From contig OZ022351.1 of NCBI GenBank assembly GCA_963989245.1, positions 17,641,321 to 17,705,320 on the forward strand: 64,000 bases of DNA. Reading direction: 5' to 3'. The position numbers were made by a program, and so were the translations under genes. The stretch comes from Nansenia antarctica. Taxonomy: Eukaryota; Chordata; Actinopteri; Argentiniformes; Microstomatidae. The notes under the pieces are model-generated. The model made no database searches. It was not told the origin of the DNA and saw nothing but the letters and a program-made list of their open reading frames with translations. This document shows, one piece after another, positions 14,101 to 28,805 of the stretch (positions are counted from its first letter, which is position 1; each line of letters opens with the position of its first letter).

Positions 14101-17100
14101 TTCGTTCCCATTCACCGCTGTGACAAGATCTTAATCTACTGTTTATCTACTGTACCAAGCTTCAGGATCGTCCCATATGGAGGCACACTTGAAGAGGTGA
14201 TGCCAAGAGAAGAACAGAAGAATAAACACAAAGATGGAGAAACATGAACAAGACTGGAAGGAAGGAAGGAAGGAAAGACAAGAGAACTAACCTTTTACCT
14301 CCAACATGGCTACTAGTACAGTAGAAGCACTCCAGTCTCTGGGCTGATAGGGAGAGGTGTGAGTGCGGGAGTGAGGTGTGAGGGTGGGTGGGGGAGGGGC
14401 GACAGCTGGGCCAGCCTCTGCCTAGGCAGGGGGTTATTTTAAACTTGGGGCCAGGCTGGGATTGGAGGGGAGTGTGCACAGTGGGCGGGGTGGCAGACCA
14501 GGCAGGGAGAGCCACCCGGCGTGGGTTCTCAGTGTCCCTGGAACAGTCTGGTCTGAGAGCTACTGCACCCCTGGTCTGGTACTGCACCCCTGGTCTGGCC
14601 CTGCTGTCGTCTGTGTGAGTATGAGGAGGGGAGGGGAGTCCTCTATCCTGCTCCTGGCTCTCTCTCTCTCTCTCTCTCTGTTTCCCTGTTTCTTATGTTT
14701 CCGCTCTTCTTTCATTCATTTGTATGTTGATGTACTGTGTCTCTCTCTGGACTGTCTTTGTCAGGTGGTATGCAGAGGCGTCTGAATGGCCGCCATTTTG
14801 CAAGTGATTTATGACCTAAAATGTGTCTGGCTTGGGGCCACTCATATCTGTCACTATTTTTAGGTCCTGCGTTGATAATCAGTCTAGTTGTTAGTTGTTC
14901 GTGTGGAAGTGAGACTATAATTCTTTGGTCAACCTATAGATTATTATGGTGATGTAGCTGTCTTTATCAGATAACTGTTTTGTGTTCAGGTGTGTGTGTT
15001 GAGTTGTTCTAACGCATTCCAGAGGTCAGGTTTGAAGCTGTATTACTGGGTCAGGAGTTTTTTTTTGGAGCACATAACCTACATAATACCTGCAGCTGTT
15101 CCAGCACCACGCATTAGGAATTAGGATCAGTACCTTCACCAGCTTACACCCAAGATGACTCAGTAGAAAACCATCAAGAGACACTGGAACTCCAGACACG
15201 TAACACTTGAACCTCTCGTTAGTTTGATTAAGTCAAAGTTGATTCAGAGTCTGATGTTAACAATCAGTACGAAGCTGGAACACTGTTTGTTTCAACATCA
15301 TGAATCACAGCCTTTTTTTCTTTTTAATTTTGCGCGAAGATCTGTGGTCAAATGATACGTAGTGATCATTGTGTCGAGGCTTGAGCGAGCTGCATCATGA
15401 ATCGCTTTCTGGTGACTCTTCCCGTCTGCGGTAGCTCACCGTGTTGGCATGTTAGCAGTCTCTCTCGCACCCCCTCCAGGCCCCCCATACCCCCCCCCAG
15501 CTGTCCTACACTGTCTTCTGTGCCCCTGCTAAAAGGGTACTGGTTCACATACCACCCTGCCGACCCTGATACTGTGGAGGTCACATTTAACCACTATGTC
15601 CAACACCACTATAATGTGCCACAATGCCATTATTCTTAGTGATGCTATTTACATTCTCCTGAGGTATGTCAAGGTCATGTCTTAGCATCCGCAGGGCAAT
15701 AATAAACACTGTTCACCTGGTTAGAAGTCTCTTTCACCTCAAACATGTTTATATGCTCCTTGAAAATTGATCCATGACACCGTTTATATTGTCATTTAAT
15801 CTCAAATGTTTGCTTCAACACAAAACTAGTTTCTTGACATAACAAAAGGTTAGAGCACCTGATAAAAAAAATGTTTTTAAAAGGGTTGTATCTGACTGAG
15901 AACACTATACAGTAGTATAAGAACAGGCAAGCTTGCTGTGGTGAGCTGTCTACTATCCCAAATGTGAGTGTACTGAAGCAGGGTGTACTGAAGCAGGGTG
16001 TACTGAAGCAGGGTGTACTGAAGCAGGGTGTACTGAAGTAGAGTAAGTAAGGAGTTGGAGCCTTAGTGTCTGTGTCTGCCTGCTCTAGAGAGTGGGGGTT
16101 ATTTAAGGCTGTAGTAATGTGACCAGAGCTCTCGGGGGATAGATAACCCATTAATGGCTGTGGTATGATGATAATCAAGAAACTCCTGGAGCGCTCATGC
16201 CCAGGGTGAATTAACAGAGTTAACAGTCACGTGGGCCCTTAGTATGAGATCCTTTCCTGTAAAATGAGTCATGCTGAATAAGGGTTTAATTTTGGAGAAC
16301 ACTGTTACAGATGACACTTGTGTACAGTGGGTTGTGTAGTGGTTTGTGAACACAGTGGGGTGTGGTGTTCTGGGTTGCTCACCTATGGGGTTTGTGTCTG
16401 ACTGCTTTGATCCCAGACACAGAGGGTTGGCTATTCTCAGAGACAGTGAAGTGCATCTCAGATTAGCTGCCTATCTATGTCCATGTCAGCCATCCTCACT
16501 CTGTATAGCCCCCCGAAATCTCCTGTCTGTCCCTTTTCTTGTCTCTCTTTGTTGTCCTTTCTCTCTCTCACTCTATCTCTCAACATGTAGCCATCAGTTT
16601 GCTGTTGTGTCTGTTGGTCTCCGTTTTTGCTGCAGTATTTGTTTAACTACACCTTGCTTTTACATTGTGTGTGTTTCATGCGTGAGTCTCCTGCTTTTCT
16701 TCAGTCCTCTCCCTCCCTCCACTGTCTATCTCTCCCTATGTCAGTTTAGATTTCTGTTTTCCTCTTCCTGTGTCTCTGTTTCACCGTTTCTCTCCCTCTC
16801 TTTCTCCCTCACTCCTCTTCAGTTTTCTACATCTGTCTCTACTCCCATGGAGCCCCCCCTTCACGCCCAATGTGGTGCCCCGTTAGAGCCCCTGGGCTTT
16901 GGCCTGGGGCAGCCCCCCACCTCCCACTATCACATGGACCCCCATGTAATGCCGCCCTGTCAACCCGACCCTGCTGTGAACACAGAGACTGGAACCGTTT
17001 ATTTCTCTGAGCTCTCTCCCTCCGTAACCTTCTCAAATGAAGAAGCCGCTTCAACACCGGCAGTCAGTCAAGATTCTCTGCCAACCGGTGAGGAGGAAGA

Positions 17101-19267
17101 GGAAGAGGAGTGTCTGGTGGACTCCCAGCCCATCTGCTTCAGTGAGAACCCCTTCCTGGTGGCCAATCGCAGGGGCAAGGGTCGCCCCCCCGCAGAGCGC
17201 GTCCTGTCAGGGCCTCCTGTGGGCTACGGGACGCGGGGCAACCTGCAGCCCTGGTTGTTCAACAAGGCAAGCGGCCTGTGGCCTGTGTGTGGGTTTGAGG
17301 CCTGCATGGCGTGTCACTACGGCCTACGTTTAGCCTGCATTAGCACCCCCCCCTCCCCCCTTTGTCCGTACGCTGCAATTACAACGCTTCAGCCAACCAC
17401 GTAGTCGGCTTGAATTTAACCATTAGGTTCACGTAATTCATGTTGTCATTGAGCTCCTCTATGGCCGAAGAGAACACATTTGCACTTCTATGGTTGTCAT
17501 TATTGCTCATCACATACATACTTGTTCACTCTGCCAGGATGATTGGAATGGTCACCTTGTGAGAAGTGTGTGACTAACCATTTGAAAATGACGATTAGCC
17601 GTCTCACATCAAACAACCTATGCTGTGTCGGAAACATCGGTGCGTTCCTGGGTAGTCCAGTAATGTGACATTCCCGTGTTTACAGTTCCAGTTCACAGGA
17701 TTTGTAGGAATGTTGCATCAGCAGCTGTCTGGAGGGGGAGGAGACGCAGGGCTCTCTCCTAAACATCTCAAGTATGAGTTTGAAAGGAACACCAACTGAC
17801 CAACCTCAGTTAGAAGCACGTGGTTAGGAACAGGACGGCCTGATAGAACTGTTTCCACTCAGAGGCTTGTTGTGTGATCTTTCTGGTGTGTTTTGCTGCA
17901 ATAATTACCCCTCCTTGTGCAGTGTGATAAGAATAGATACAAGTGAAAGTGAGCTGCTAAGTCGTGTGTGTGTGTGTGTTTTCTTCCCACCAGTCGCCCT
18001 CCACTGAGCCCCCGAGGACAGACAGTCCCATCAGGGATGCCCCCTATTCCCCCAGCATCCAACCGGTGAGTCCAGTCCCCCTGACCCCCAATACACCTCT
18101 CTATCTTATCTCAAAACCCATTGCCATCTCTGCTTTCACAGCTACTTTTTTTTTTTTTTTTTTTACATTAGTCACCATCACAAGGCACAGTAGATAAAGC
18201 ATAGATATAACTGATAGATATATCATAAAGATAACTGATAGTTGACACCTGTCCTCTTCCCTCCCTAGTCCAGTCACCACTGTTCCACCAGCTCCTTGTC
18301 TGTAGGCAGGGAGACACGCTTTGTAAGTGGGGTCCTCTCTGCTCTGGCCTGGCCTGGTCCACTCACAGTGGCCGTAGTAGTGTTGCGTTGTTTGCCAATT
18401 ATGCCAGTTGTTTTTAATGAGCTTTACTACTATCAGAATGTCGCCGGTATGAAATCGTGAAATGCATGTGACTGCTCAGTATGGCCACATGATGACTGAC
18501 GTGCTGCTTCAAGCAGGAAGTAGATAGGATTTCCAACTGTCTGGAGATTCTACATTCCTCCCCCATACATCGTTGAGGGTCCTACTAGTCATCTTGGGCT
18601 TTAATACTTGGATGAAATGTCTGAAGCAGACCTGCCATATGCACCCATTTGGAACCTCTATGTGTTCTAAGTATAGGCTCCTGCTTCAGATACAGATGTA
18701 GGAACCAGGTCAGAGTTAGCATTTGTTTGCATTTTGTCACATTGAATTTGGTGAATTCACAGCCTCGGTCCAGGGTAGTTTTGCATTGCCATTTCAGTGT
18801 CCTGAACGATGTTGCCCTTCTTTGCATGTCTCAGAGAGTAGGCCTATGTGTGTGTGCCAGTAGTTGACAGGAGCACGCCTGTTGAAACCTTAGCACTGGG
18901 TGTGTGACTGCTGACTGGCCATGTGAGGCATCAACCCATTGCATTCTTCTGTATTTCCTTTCAGGCGAGTGTTCATTTCACCCCCAATCCCACTGCCATG
19001 GAGAATAACTCAGTTAACTCAGTGAGTGGTCTATGAGGACGTGTCCACACCATTACCTACATCCATACATAATCACTTCTCAGTTCTTCCTCAAGCTCAA
19101 CTTTGATGTTAGACTTTGACTGTTTGTTGATCAAAGCCGTTGACCTGAACTTTGTGTGTCTGTCTGTCTCTGTGTGTGTGTCTGTGTGTCTATGTGTGTG
19201 TGTCTGTGTGTGTGTCTGTGTGTCTATGTGTGTGTGTCTGTGTGTCTATGTGTGTGTGTCTGTGTCT

Positions 19268-19322
<55 letters not shown>

Positions 19323-22300
19323 ACCCCTGTCCAGACTAGGCCCGGGGCCATCCACCCCATGTCCCGGGTGCAGCCGCCGCCCCAGACCTCCCCAGCCACT
19401 CCGGACAGCCGCAGCAGTCCCAACCCCTTCCAGCATGGTCCCTCTCCCATCAACTCCCAGACCTCTGTAAGACCCCTCACCACCACATAGGTCCACCAGA
19501 CCCCCCCCTGCGTCCCCTCTGCAGGGCCTCTGGGTGGTCTGTCTGGCCTGTCCAAAAACTACTGCTGCCTCCCCTCACCCTCACGGCAGTGTCACAAATG
19601 TGAACTACCAAAAACAATTATGATCTCCTTCGTTTCTGAAGGTAATACCAAAGAATTTGAGGCTGGGTCCCTGTATTTATGCACAGGGGGGGGCGAAAGG
19701 ACGAGACGTTGACCAGCATTTGACCACCACCTTGAGTCACTGCTGTTCTACAGCCAGTCAGTGGGAACCAGGGGGGTGTAGGAGGAGTGTTTCTGTGTAA
19801 AAGTGGACCTCCAACCCAAATGTGACCACCTGAATCACCTCTACCTAGAGCCAACCAGTATCTCTACCCAGACCCGACCGATGGCTCACGGGGGTGTTCT
19901 GGAATGTCCTTTTTATTATCCATGACCACTGGGTTAATCCCAAGTCATCAGCCTGTAGCCACAACGTCGCTATGGGGTCTGTCTCTATTATAGAACGCTC
20001 CCACAGAGGTGACACCGTTCGACACAGCTTCCACCCAGACAGCTTCCTCATACACCCAGCCCCTACCGTCTGTCTCTCTCACTCACGTCCCTCTCTCTCC
20101 CACATGAACACCGTGCCGGCATGGTCTCTCCACCCTGTTTTCTCCCACTGTCTTCTTCACCGTCGGTGTGTTTTTATTCTCATAGTCTTCCCTCTCCTCT
20201 GTGTCCTCCTTGTCTGTGTCTGTCCTCTTCCCCCCTATCCCACTCCCTATGGCTACCCCCACACATGGACCCCTCCCTCCCTCTCTTCCTCTTCTCTTGC
20301 CTCCTGAACCCCCCCCCCCCCCCCCCTCCATGCAGCCTCGCGCCCCCTCCCCCGACACGCCAGACGAGTTCCCCCTGAATATCAAGCAGGCATACAAGGC
20401 GTTTGCCGCCGTGCCTCACTCCCTGGCCGTGCTGGAGCCGCCGCAGGTAGGCAGCGTCGCCCAGGCTCCTCTTCTGGGTCTCAACAAGCATGCTGTGGTG
20501 GTACCCCCCCCCCCCTCGTCCCTACGTGTCTGCATAGTCCCTGTCCCCGCCTGAGTGGAGCAGGCCCCCTCTCTCAAAGCCTGCCTCCCCCCTGTTTTTT
20601 GGGGGGGCCTGTGATGTGGGCCTTGTGGAATGCAGTCCTGTGTTGTGGCCCAAAGTTATCCAGCGCTGTATCTCTCTTGTGACAGTTTTGGTGTTCACGT
20701 TCCGAATGTCATCCACTGTGTCTGGTCCTCGTGCCGATGATCCACTCTTACTCAAGTCTCATCACCCTGCCTGCCCTCACCCTGTCCTCGGTGTGCTGAC
20801 TAGGATGTTTGTCTTTCCTCTATGTCAATGTTTGCCACGTCCTCCCCTCTCTCACGCCGCCCTCCGTGTCCGTCGACAGGATCTGTACGGCCAGAGGAAC
20901 AACATCCACCCCAAGCCTTCGCCTTCTCCCGAGGTGAGTCCTCCTTTCCTTTCACCTGTTCTCTCCTGCCTGACTTCCCCCCTGAGAAGTGAAGCTCAGG
21001 ACAATGTAGAATAAAATGTCATTACATAACAGCCAGATCCAGATGGATCCTAACCAGTGATGCACACTGACACCCAACACCTCATGCCTCGCTCTGCGTT
21101 GGGCTCGTTGGGCTCGTTTGGGCTCATTGGGCTGATGTCTCGGTGACGATTCATGTGGCTCGTTTCAGCCTGAGCTGAACAACGAGGTGTTTGCGGAGGA
21201 GGTCGACGGGGACTGGGGCGCGGGCGCAGGCCTGACGGGCCCGGTCCCCCCCCGACCCTCCCTCTCCTCTGACCGCCGGGACTATATGAGCCTGGCAGCA
21301 GTGCCACGCGTCTCCAGAGCCTCCCTGGACCTGCAGGTACCTGGCGAGTCTCCGAGTCCCCTACCCCCGCCCGTAATTGGGATGTGGTGGTGGTTTGCTT
21401 CGCTTTTGGTGGTGGTGTCGGTAGCGTTGCGGAGGCAAGGGGGGCAACAGTGTTCCATTGGTGGCAGCAGTGAGCTCCTATCAATGATCCAACCAGGAAT
21501 CGCTGCTGCTGGTGTTGAGTTGTGATTTGACTGTTTGACTGTTTAATCAAAGTAATCTTCCTTTTCACCTCGCATTGCATGAACACTCAGTAAATCATAT
21601 AGTGGGTATACATACTTAATCATCTTCAAGTGTAGGTGCTTTACAAACTGATCATTCACAAATGAAAATGGTCAAGTCATCTTGAATACAAACAGCATTT
21701 TATAGACTTCCGAGATTATTGGTGAGTGGGTCTTGCTAACATATATGAGCTGCATCTGTTTATGTTTAACATAACATGTTTAATCATACAGCTCCTATAT
21801 CCACCTCAATGGTTCCCATTACTGATTACAAGGGCTTCTGGGAGATGTAGTCATGAGGACTGTTTTTCTTCCTCTGTCCTAAACATCCATCACCCCCCCC
21901 AGACTCCGTCCCCCGGGGGCAGAGGCAGCCCTGAGCAGCGCTCCTTCAGGGATCGCCAGAAGTACTTTGAGATCGACGTGAAGCAGCAGACCCCAGACAA
22001 GCCCAAGCCCAGAGTGTCCCTGGTAGGAGAGGACGACCTGAAGAAGATGAAGGAGGAAGAATGTTCGTACCCGCCTCTTCATGCCTCACACACACACACA
22101 CACACATTATCCACCTTCCTAAAACTTGAATTGAACTTCAATTATACTTGATTAATTGGGGTGTGAAATACTACTAGACCGTTGATTTAACTATTAATTG
22201 AACTGTCTTTAACCGATTTAACTGTTGATCTAACTGTCTTTCTCCACCTCTACCCTCAGCAAGGAGAATCGACACAAGCATGCGGGATTACCTGCTGGAT

Positions 22301-25300
22301 GAGGAGGAGGACGAGGAGGAGGACCTGGTGAAGCAGATGGCAGATATGAAGGCTCACGGCAAGGTGCTGCTGGACGGGGTGGAGTACAAGGTGGAGAGTG
22401 TGGCCACGCCCCCCAGGCACTGTACCACGCCCCCTAACTACAGTGCCGTCACGCCCCCTAACTACAGCACCATCACACCACCTAGCTACTGCGACTCCCA
22501 GAGGAATTCCCTTGAGAGGCCTAACTCCATGACCGGGTAATGACGACTGAACAACATTGTTGTGTGTGTGTGCATGCGTGCGTGTGTGTGTATATGTCCA
22601 GTGTGTATAACGTGCCGTCTCCTTGTGTGCCCAGTCTGAGCCCGGTGTACCCCGGGGAGTCGGGGGCTCCCATCCGCACGGCCAAGGCAGAGAGGAGGCA
22701 GCAGGAGAGGCTCCGCATGCAGAGCCCAGAGCTGGCCCTGGCCTCCGACAAGGACATGTCCCCCGCAGAGAAACGAGCTCTGGAGGCCGAAAAGAGAGCC
22801 ATGTGGAGGGCAGCTAGGTACGGGAACAACACACACACACACACACACACACTTAGAATAATACGTTCTACCTACTCCAGTAGCCAGTAATGGTTAGTCA
22901 GCCAGTAAAGTATAGAATACTTAGGGTCGTAGATAGATTAGGCCGCAGCATTCCCCTACTACCTCCTCTTTTGCGTTCCTCCTCCTCTTGTTTCCCTTTG
23001 TTGTATCCTATGTCTACTCATCTTTTCCTCGTGGTGCAGGCAGGTGCTGTGGTCAGGTGCTGTGGTCAGGTGCTGTGGTCAGTACGGCTTAGCGGTTCTT
23101 AGCTACCTCTGAAAATGAAGTGTCACTTCTGACAAGAAAAAGAAAGAAAAAAAGAAAAAGACAAAAGCTATGCAAGTCACTGTGTGATTCGTATGCTGTG
23201 TCACAGTAACTGGATACGTAGTGAACGTTGTGCTATAAACATTTGTCTTGGCACTGTGCATTTATTGAATTCCTTCTTGAAGCAGTTGTCCAGTGTATAG
23301 TAGTGGGTGAGTAGGTAACCAGTGTTGACAGAACCCCCTCCTGTCTGTCTAGTTTCTGCTCTTCCTCTCCTCCCTCTCACTGTTCTCTCTGCTAGACTGC
23401 TCTCGTTGGTTTCCTCCCTGACTCTCCTATTGTTTCAGTGTTTTACCTCCCCTCTCTGCTTTTTCCCCTCTCTTTCCTCTGTCTGTGTGCCCTGTTTGTC
23501 CCTTTTATCCCCCTATCCGTTTCCCTCTTCTTCCTCTTCTTCCTCTTCTCCTCCTTCCCACTCTTTCCTCCTCCTGCTATCCCTCCTTCTACTTCCCCCC
23601 TCTCCTTCCGTCCTCCTCATCCTCCTCCTCCTCCTCCTCCTCCTATCCCCTGTTTTCCTACCCCCCCCCTCCCTGGCCCAGGCCCTATGGCCTAGAGGAG
23701 GATGTTAAACAGTATGAGCAGGACCTGGCCAAGAGGCTGTACCAGTCCAGAGTGAGGGCGTCACAGGGCAGTGCTGCTGCTCCCCCTCATCTCCCTGCCT
23801 CCTCCTCCTCCTCCGCTGCCACCCAGCTCAGGTCTGCTCTCCAGCCAGGGCCAGCCGCACGGCATTGTGGGGGAGTGTGCTGCTGGGGCGCTGTGGGGTG
23901 TTTTTGTTGTTGTTGTGTGTGTGTGGGGAGTTTGCTGGGGTTGCGTTCCTTTAGTGTCACACACACAGCAGCGTGACTGTGCTTCACCAGCCCTGAGGCC
24001 ACACCGCTTCTGCACGTCTCCTTGGCTGTGTCCATCTGCACAGCTGCTGGCTCTGTTTTCTCACTCTCTGTTTTACCTTCACTCCTACTGCTCGTTCTCT
24101 CCGTCCCCCCCGTCCCCCCCATCTCTCTCTAGTTTTCTTTCTTTCTCTTACTATTCTCTTGATACTAACGCATCTTCCATTCTACTAATGTAAAGTAGCT
24201 CCACTAAGGCTGTAGTCGTCTGGGGGTTGAGAGGGTATGCCTACAGTTGACATGTAGGTAGTAGGGCTGGGCGATATGACCTAAAATTCACATCTCAATC
24301 ATTTCAGACTTTTGGGCGATATTCCTTAATTTTGTTCTTTATAGCTTGTATAAAGGCTTAACAAGGTGTTCTTATTCAAAGACAAAGAGTCTGCATTTAC
24401 AATGTCCCAAGTAATTTCCATGTCACACTAGCAGTTTTTGCTTGAAATAAGGAAAATGATAGTCACGGTTGATTCCTGAGGCTAACCTACCTTGTTTTGA
24501 GTTCTGTCCTAACAACGTAGATAGCTGAAGCAAGCACAACGTTTCTTTAGAATCTCTCTTTTCCGATAAAAGATCAAAACAAAATGTATGTGTCAGTTAT
24601 GCCTTTAGGTCTTTATTACTAGAAACCAAACAAAATCCTGACAGCAGACTAAATGCAGAAGCTTAAATAAGGCACACTGTTGAATCGTTTTTTTGTGCGG
24701 AGAAGAATCTAAAAGATTTACTCAGACACATGTCAGGGGGCGCGGGACCATGTCCCCAGTACGCACATGCATTCAGAAGAGGGTGAGAGGTTGGCTTTGC
24801 CAGACTCTGCGGTCAGAGCCTCATTTGGGCTGATGTTACATTTACATTACTGATGTGTTCTGCCTAAGGTATTACAGAGGAGGGGAAAGGACACAGATAT
24901 CAACATGAGCAAAATTCTTGTAAAAATAAATAAATAAAATGCACAAAAACGTGATACTAATGATACAGCTCAGCTATATATAAAGAAAAAAGTGGATATA
25001 TACCGCCCAGCCTTAGCAGGTCGTCCTTATCCTGGAACACTTACTTGGTCTTCATTGTGAAATTAACAAGCATTTGTGAGTGAACCACAGTTGACCAGGA
25101 CAAGGAGCATTTGAGAGCTGTCTCTCATCGTCATCTGCACCTGATTTAGCACTCTCGCTCGCTCGCTCTCTCTCTCTCTGTCTGTCTCTTCACTTCATCC
25201 ATTATACGCTCCATCTCTCTTTCCATACCTCTATCTGACAGTGCTCTTCTCTCCCTCTCTCTCTCTCTCCCTCCCTCTCTCCCAGGATGAAGTCTCTGGA

Positions 25301-28300
25301 GCAGGATGCACTGAAGGCTCAGATGGTCATCGCCAAGTCTCGGGAGGGGAAGAAGCGTGGCACACTGGACCAGCTGGCAGAGTCTCCCTCGCCCGCGCCC
25401 ACGCCCTCCCCCACCCCTCTGGAAGGTACGCCTCTGGTCCTCTCCTACCCTCACTGACGCCCTTCAGCTCTCTCTTCATTTACCTCCCTGGTGTCTCTAT
25501 GATGCATTCGTTGTATAAACCTGTGTCACGTGTTGTTTTACATGTTGTTTTATCTTACACAGATTTCAGTCCACGAGGAGTGACGTCACCAGGCAGACTG
25601 GTAAGGATGTCATTGTCTTCACTTGATGTATTTTGGTTTTAGTCAAGATGTTTGAAATTTTTTGGGAGGGGGGGTAAAAACAGTGTTAACAGTCTAACAT
25701 TTGCCTTCCTTGAATTAGTTGGTCCAGTGTGAGGTGAGTGATGCATCTTCGAAGGTGCTCTTATGAGACAGAGGATTATGAATGGGTGTCAAGGCACCTT
25801 TCACTGTTTATCCACCATTATGCACCATCATCATCATCAACCATCACCACAGCCAATCAGATCTCAGGACACATCCCTCCTCCTCCTCCACCACCCACAC
25901 ACCTGACTGTATGAGTCATCCATTCTCCTCCTGCTGCTGCCTTTCTCTCCTACCCTCCTCTCTGTCTTTTCCTTCCCCCCCCCCCCCATCCCTTTCGTTT
26001 TCCCTTTCTTTCTCTCTCTCATTCTCTCCCTGTCTACCTCTCCCTCTGCCCATCCCTGTTTGCTGTCCTTCTAGTCCCTGTCAGAAAAGAAGTTTGACTA
26101 CCGACAGTTTGCCGCCATTCCTTCTTCCAAACCCGTATACGACATCCAGGTATTGCCTGCATGCTAGAAGCACCCAGGCCCCAGCTCCCTGCCCTTCCCC
26201 TGGCTTCCCTCTGCTGCCTCTGCCCCTAAGTCCCCCCCCCCCCCCCCCTCTCTCTCTCCTCTAGTTTCCCAGTAATTAGACCCTGACAGCAACACTGTTG
26301 ATGCAATTGCTAACAGTCTCCATGTAGGCCCTCCCTCGTGATTGATGACTTCCTGTTCCTCCACTCTGAAGGAATGTGGCTTGCTACTCGTGTACCGCTG
26401 GTTTTCTCAGTGAAGGGGCTCGTTGAAAATCACGCTAATATGCTAAGACCAAGCTAATAGCATTTAGCGACCACCCGATCAGGCACCGGGGTTTCTGACC
26501 TTCTGTTCCCCTAGTAGGGTGGCCCTCCCTCCTCAAACCCGCAAACATCACCACCGTCACTAAACCAATCACGTTCCTCCTCTGTCAGCCCACTCGCTAA
26601 CCACCACTCACGCACCATCAACACTCACCAACCACAACCTGGGATCTGAGCCCACTAACCAATCAGCTTCTAGGGAGAACATCAGCCCAGCCTCTGCAAC
26701 CCCACCCACCCACCCAGACTCTCTCTCCCACTCCCACCCAGACTCACTCCCACTCCCACCCAGACTCTCTCCCCCCCCCCCGGCTCCCTCACGCCATGCG
26801 GGGGTTCTGAGCCGTGTCCTGCTTCTCGGGGCGCTCCGGCCGCTTCTCCAGTTTCCTGATTTCCAATATGTGTATCAGGCAGATCTGAGAACAGCACATC
26901 CTCCATTTTGGATCTGCCTGTCATGCCATTGCTTCTAAAGCATCTATGTTGATGGTCTCTGTCTGGTCTCTTTTTTTTCTGTCCCAAACCAAAACATCCT
27001 TCTAACAGGAGCTTCACGGGGACGAACGGAACAAGGGGCGAGGGCGTGGTGTGAGCCAGCGCTCTAGGTCAGCTGCTTAGGCCCTAGCACTGGCTCACAC
27101 CCTGGGGGAGTCTCACCCTGCTGTGCCCAGGGAAGCAGGGGGTTCCTGGGGTGACATGGGAGCCAGGGCAGCTAGTTCTTCTTCAGTGGTTGTGGTTTCA
27201 GTGGTTTCTGGTCCGGCGTTTGTGGTTGTCTTGTAGTGTGCCTCCTGTGAGTCTTGATTTCTCGATGTTTGGGAGGGTGGACGGTTTCTTGTGGAAAGTT
27301 ATCTCCAGTATCTGTGGATTTACCTGTGTGTTGTCCATCATCCTTTCACACTGAGAAGCCACCAAATATCCCTTCCCTGTTCAAATCAGTAGAAGTAGGC
27401 CGTGGATTGTTTTATATAATGGAATAAAATAAAAAATAAAAGAATAGGTCCACTCATTTAACCGTGGTCTTTATTAAGCCACTGTGGGTCATTCTTCTAG
27501 TGACTACAACAGAGTAGGATATCCTAGAGTTACCATGCTGCCCATAGACTACTGTACCTGGGGATCCTGGAATGTACATCACCCAAGTGGCATAAATGGG
27601 TACTGCGCTGCTATTTGGTGGGCTTTAAGAGTGGATTGACTGTGTATGTGTGCGTACTGTGGTATGGCTTCTGGATTTACACCAAGAGGGGGGGAGGGGG
27701 TAGCTGTCGTCCTGTGCAGGGAAATAAACCTATGTCATGTGCTGGAAGGGCGGGGCTGTGTTTTTCATGGCTGCCTTGGTGACTCTGTGGCTCTCTTCCA
27801 TGTGTCTGTGTTGTGACGGTGCCTTGCCTGTGTACTGTACACATGCTCTCTGTGCCTGGGTCTATGGACTACTATGAACACCCCCCCCCCCCGACACACA
27901 CACACACACACACACACGTCCCGGAACTGATGGACTAACACACAACCCTACCCTTAACCCCAATCCTAACACCTGCCTCATGGGGATACACAAGCGGTTC
28001 TGGGTCTGTGGGAGTGGGACTTTGCCGTCTTTGCTTTGACAGTAATGGGGGGGGCGGGCGGGCGTCAGAGGTGGCATGCTGGCCATGGCGGGGGGGGTGA
28101 GGTTTTACCAGATGCCCTCTCCAGTCCCCTCAGTCCCACCTACCCACCCCACTGCCAGTCCCTGAGCCCACGTGTGTGGGTGGTGTTCCTAGGACAGAGG
28201 GTTGGCCACCACACCCTCGCTCTTTACTCATCCGCTCCCTGTCCTTCTCTTCCAGTCCCCTGACACGGTCGACGACATTCAGTTCATCGATGACGGCTCC

Positions 28301-28768
28301 AGCAACCCAGGTGAGTACCACCACAGTCTGTCTGTCTGTCTGTCTGTCTGGGGTTAGGCTCCACAATACCCTATTGACCATACATGCCTACGTGGCCTTC
28401 AGCATGCCAGTTAGAGGCTTTTACACTGTCAGGCCGAACCGGACCGAACCGTGCTGTGCTAGTTTGCCCCATGTTGTCCTGTCCAGCGGTCGGTACAGCC
28501 ACTGTGGTGGAGGCATAACCAGACTAGCACAGTACAGTCCAGTCCAGTCCAGCTCAGGTTTAGCTCTGTACTGTGAAAATTGTGTGAACTAGGGGACTGT
28601 GTCGAGGGTAAGAATGGGTAGGTTAACCCCTAATATACGTTACCCTGATCACCTGATCACTTCTATCCCCTTTGATTCAGGTGACTTCCTGGGATAAGCG
28701 TCTCCTTTTGGTAGGATTCACACACTGCACGTGTGTGTTTTAGTGTGCGTGTGCGTGTGTGTGGAGAG

Positions 28769-28805
<37 letters not shown>

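Noticed and set aside
16346..16822. Extension of the scrib 444-nt exon frame upstream to an ATG at 16,346
   Set aside because: The frame is open by chance through pyrimidine-rich intron; a good acceptor at 16,821-16,822 marks the exon start.
23752..23757. Donor gtgagg as the end of the scrib cassette exon
   Set aside because: Better consensus but phase 0, so splicing to 25,286 would leave the conserved RMKSLEQDAL frame.
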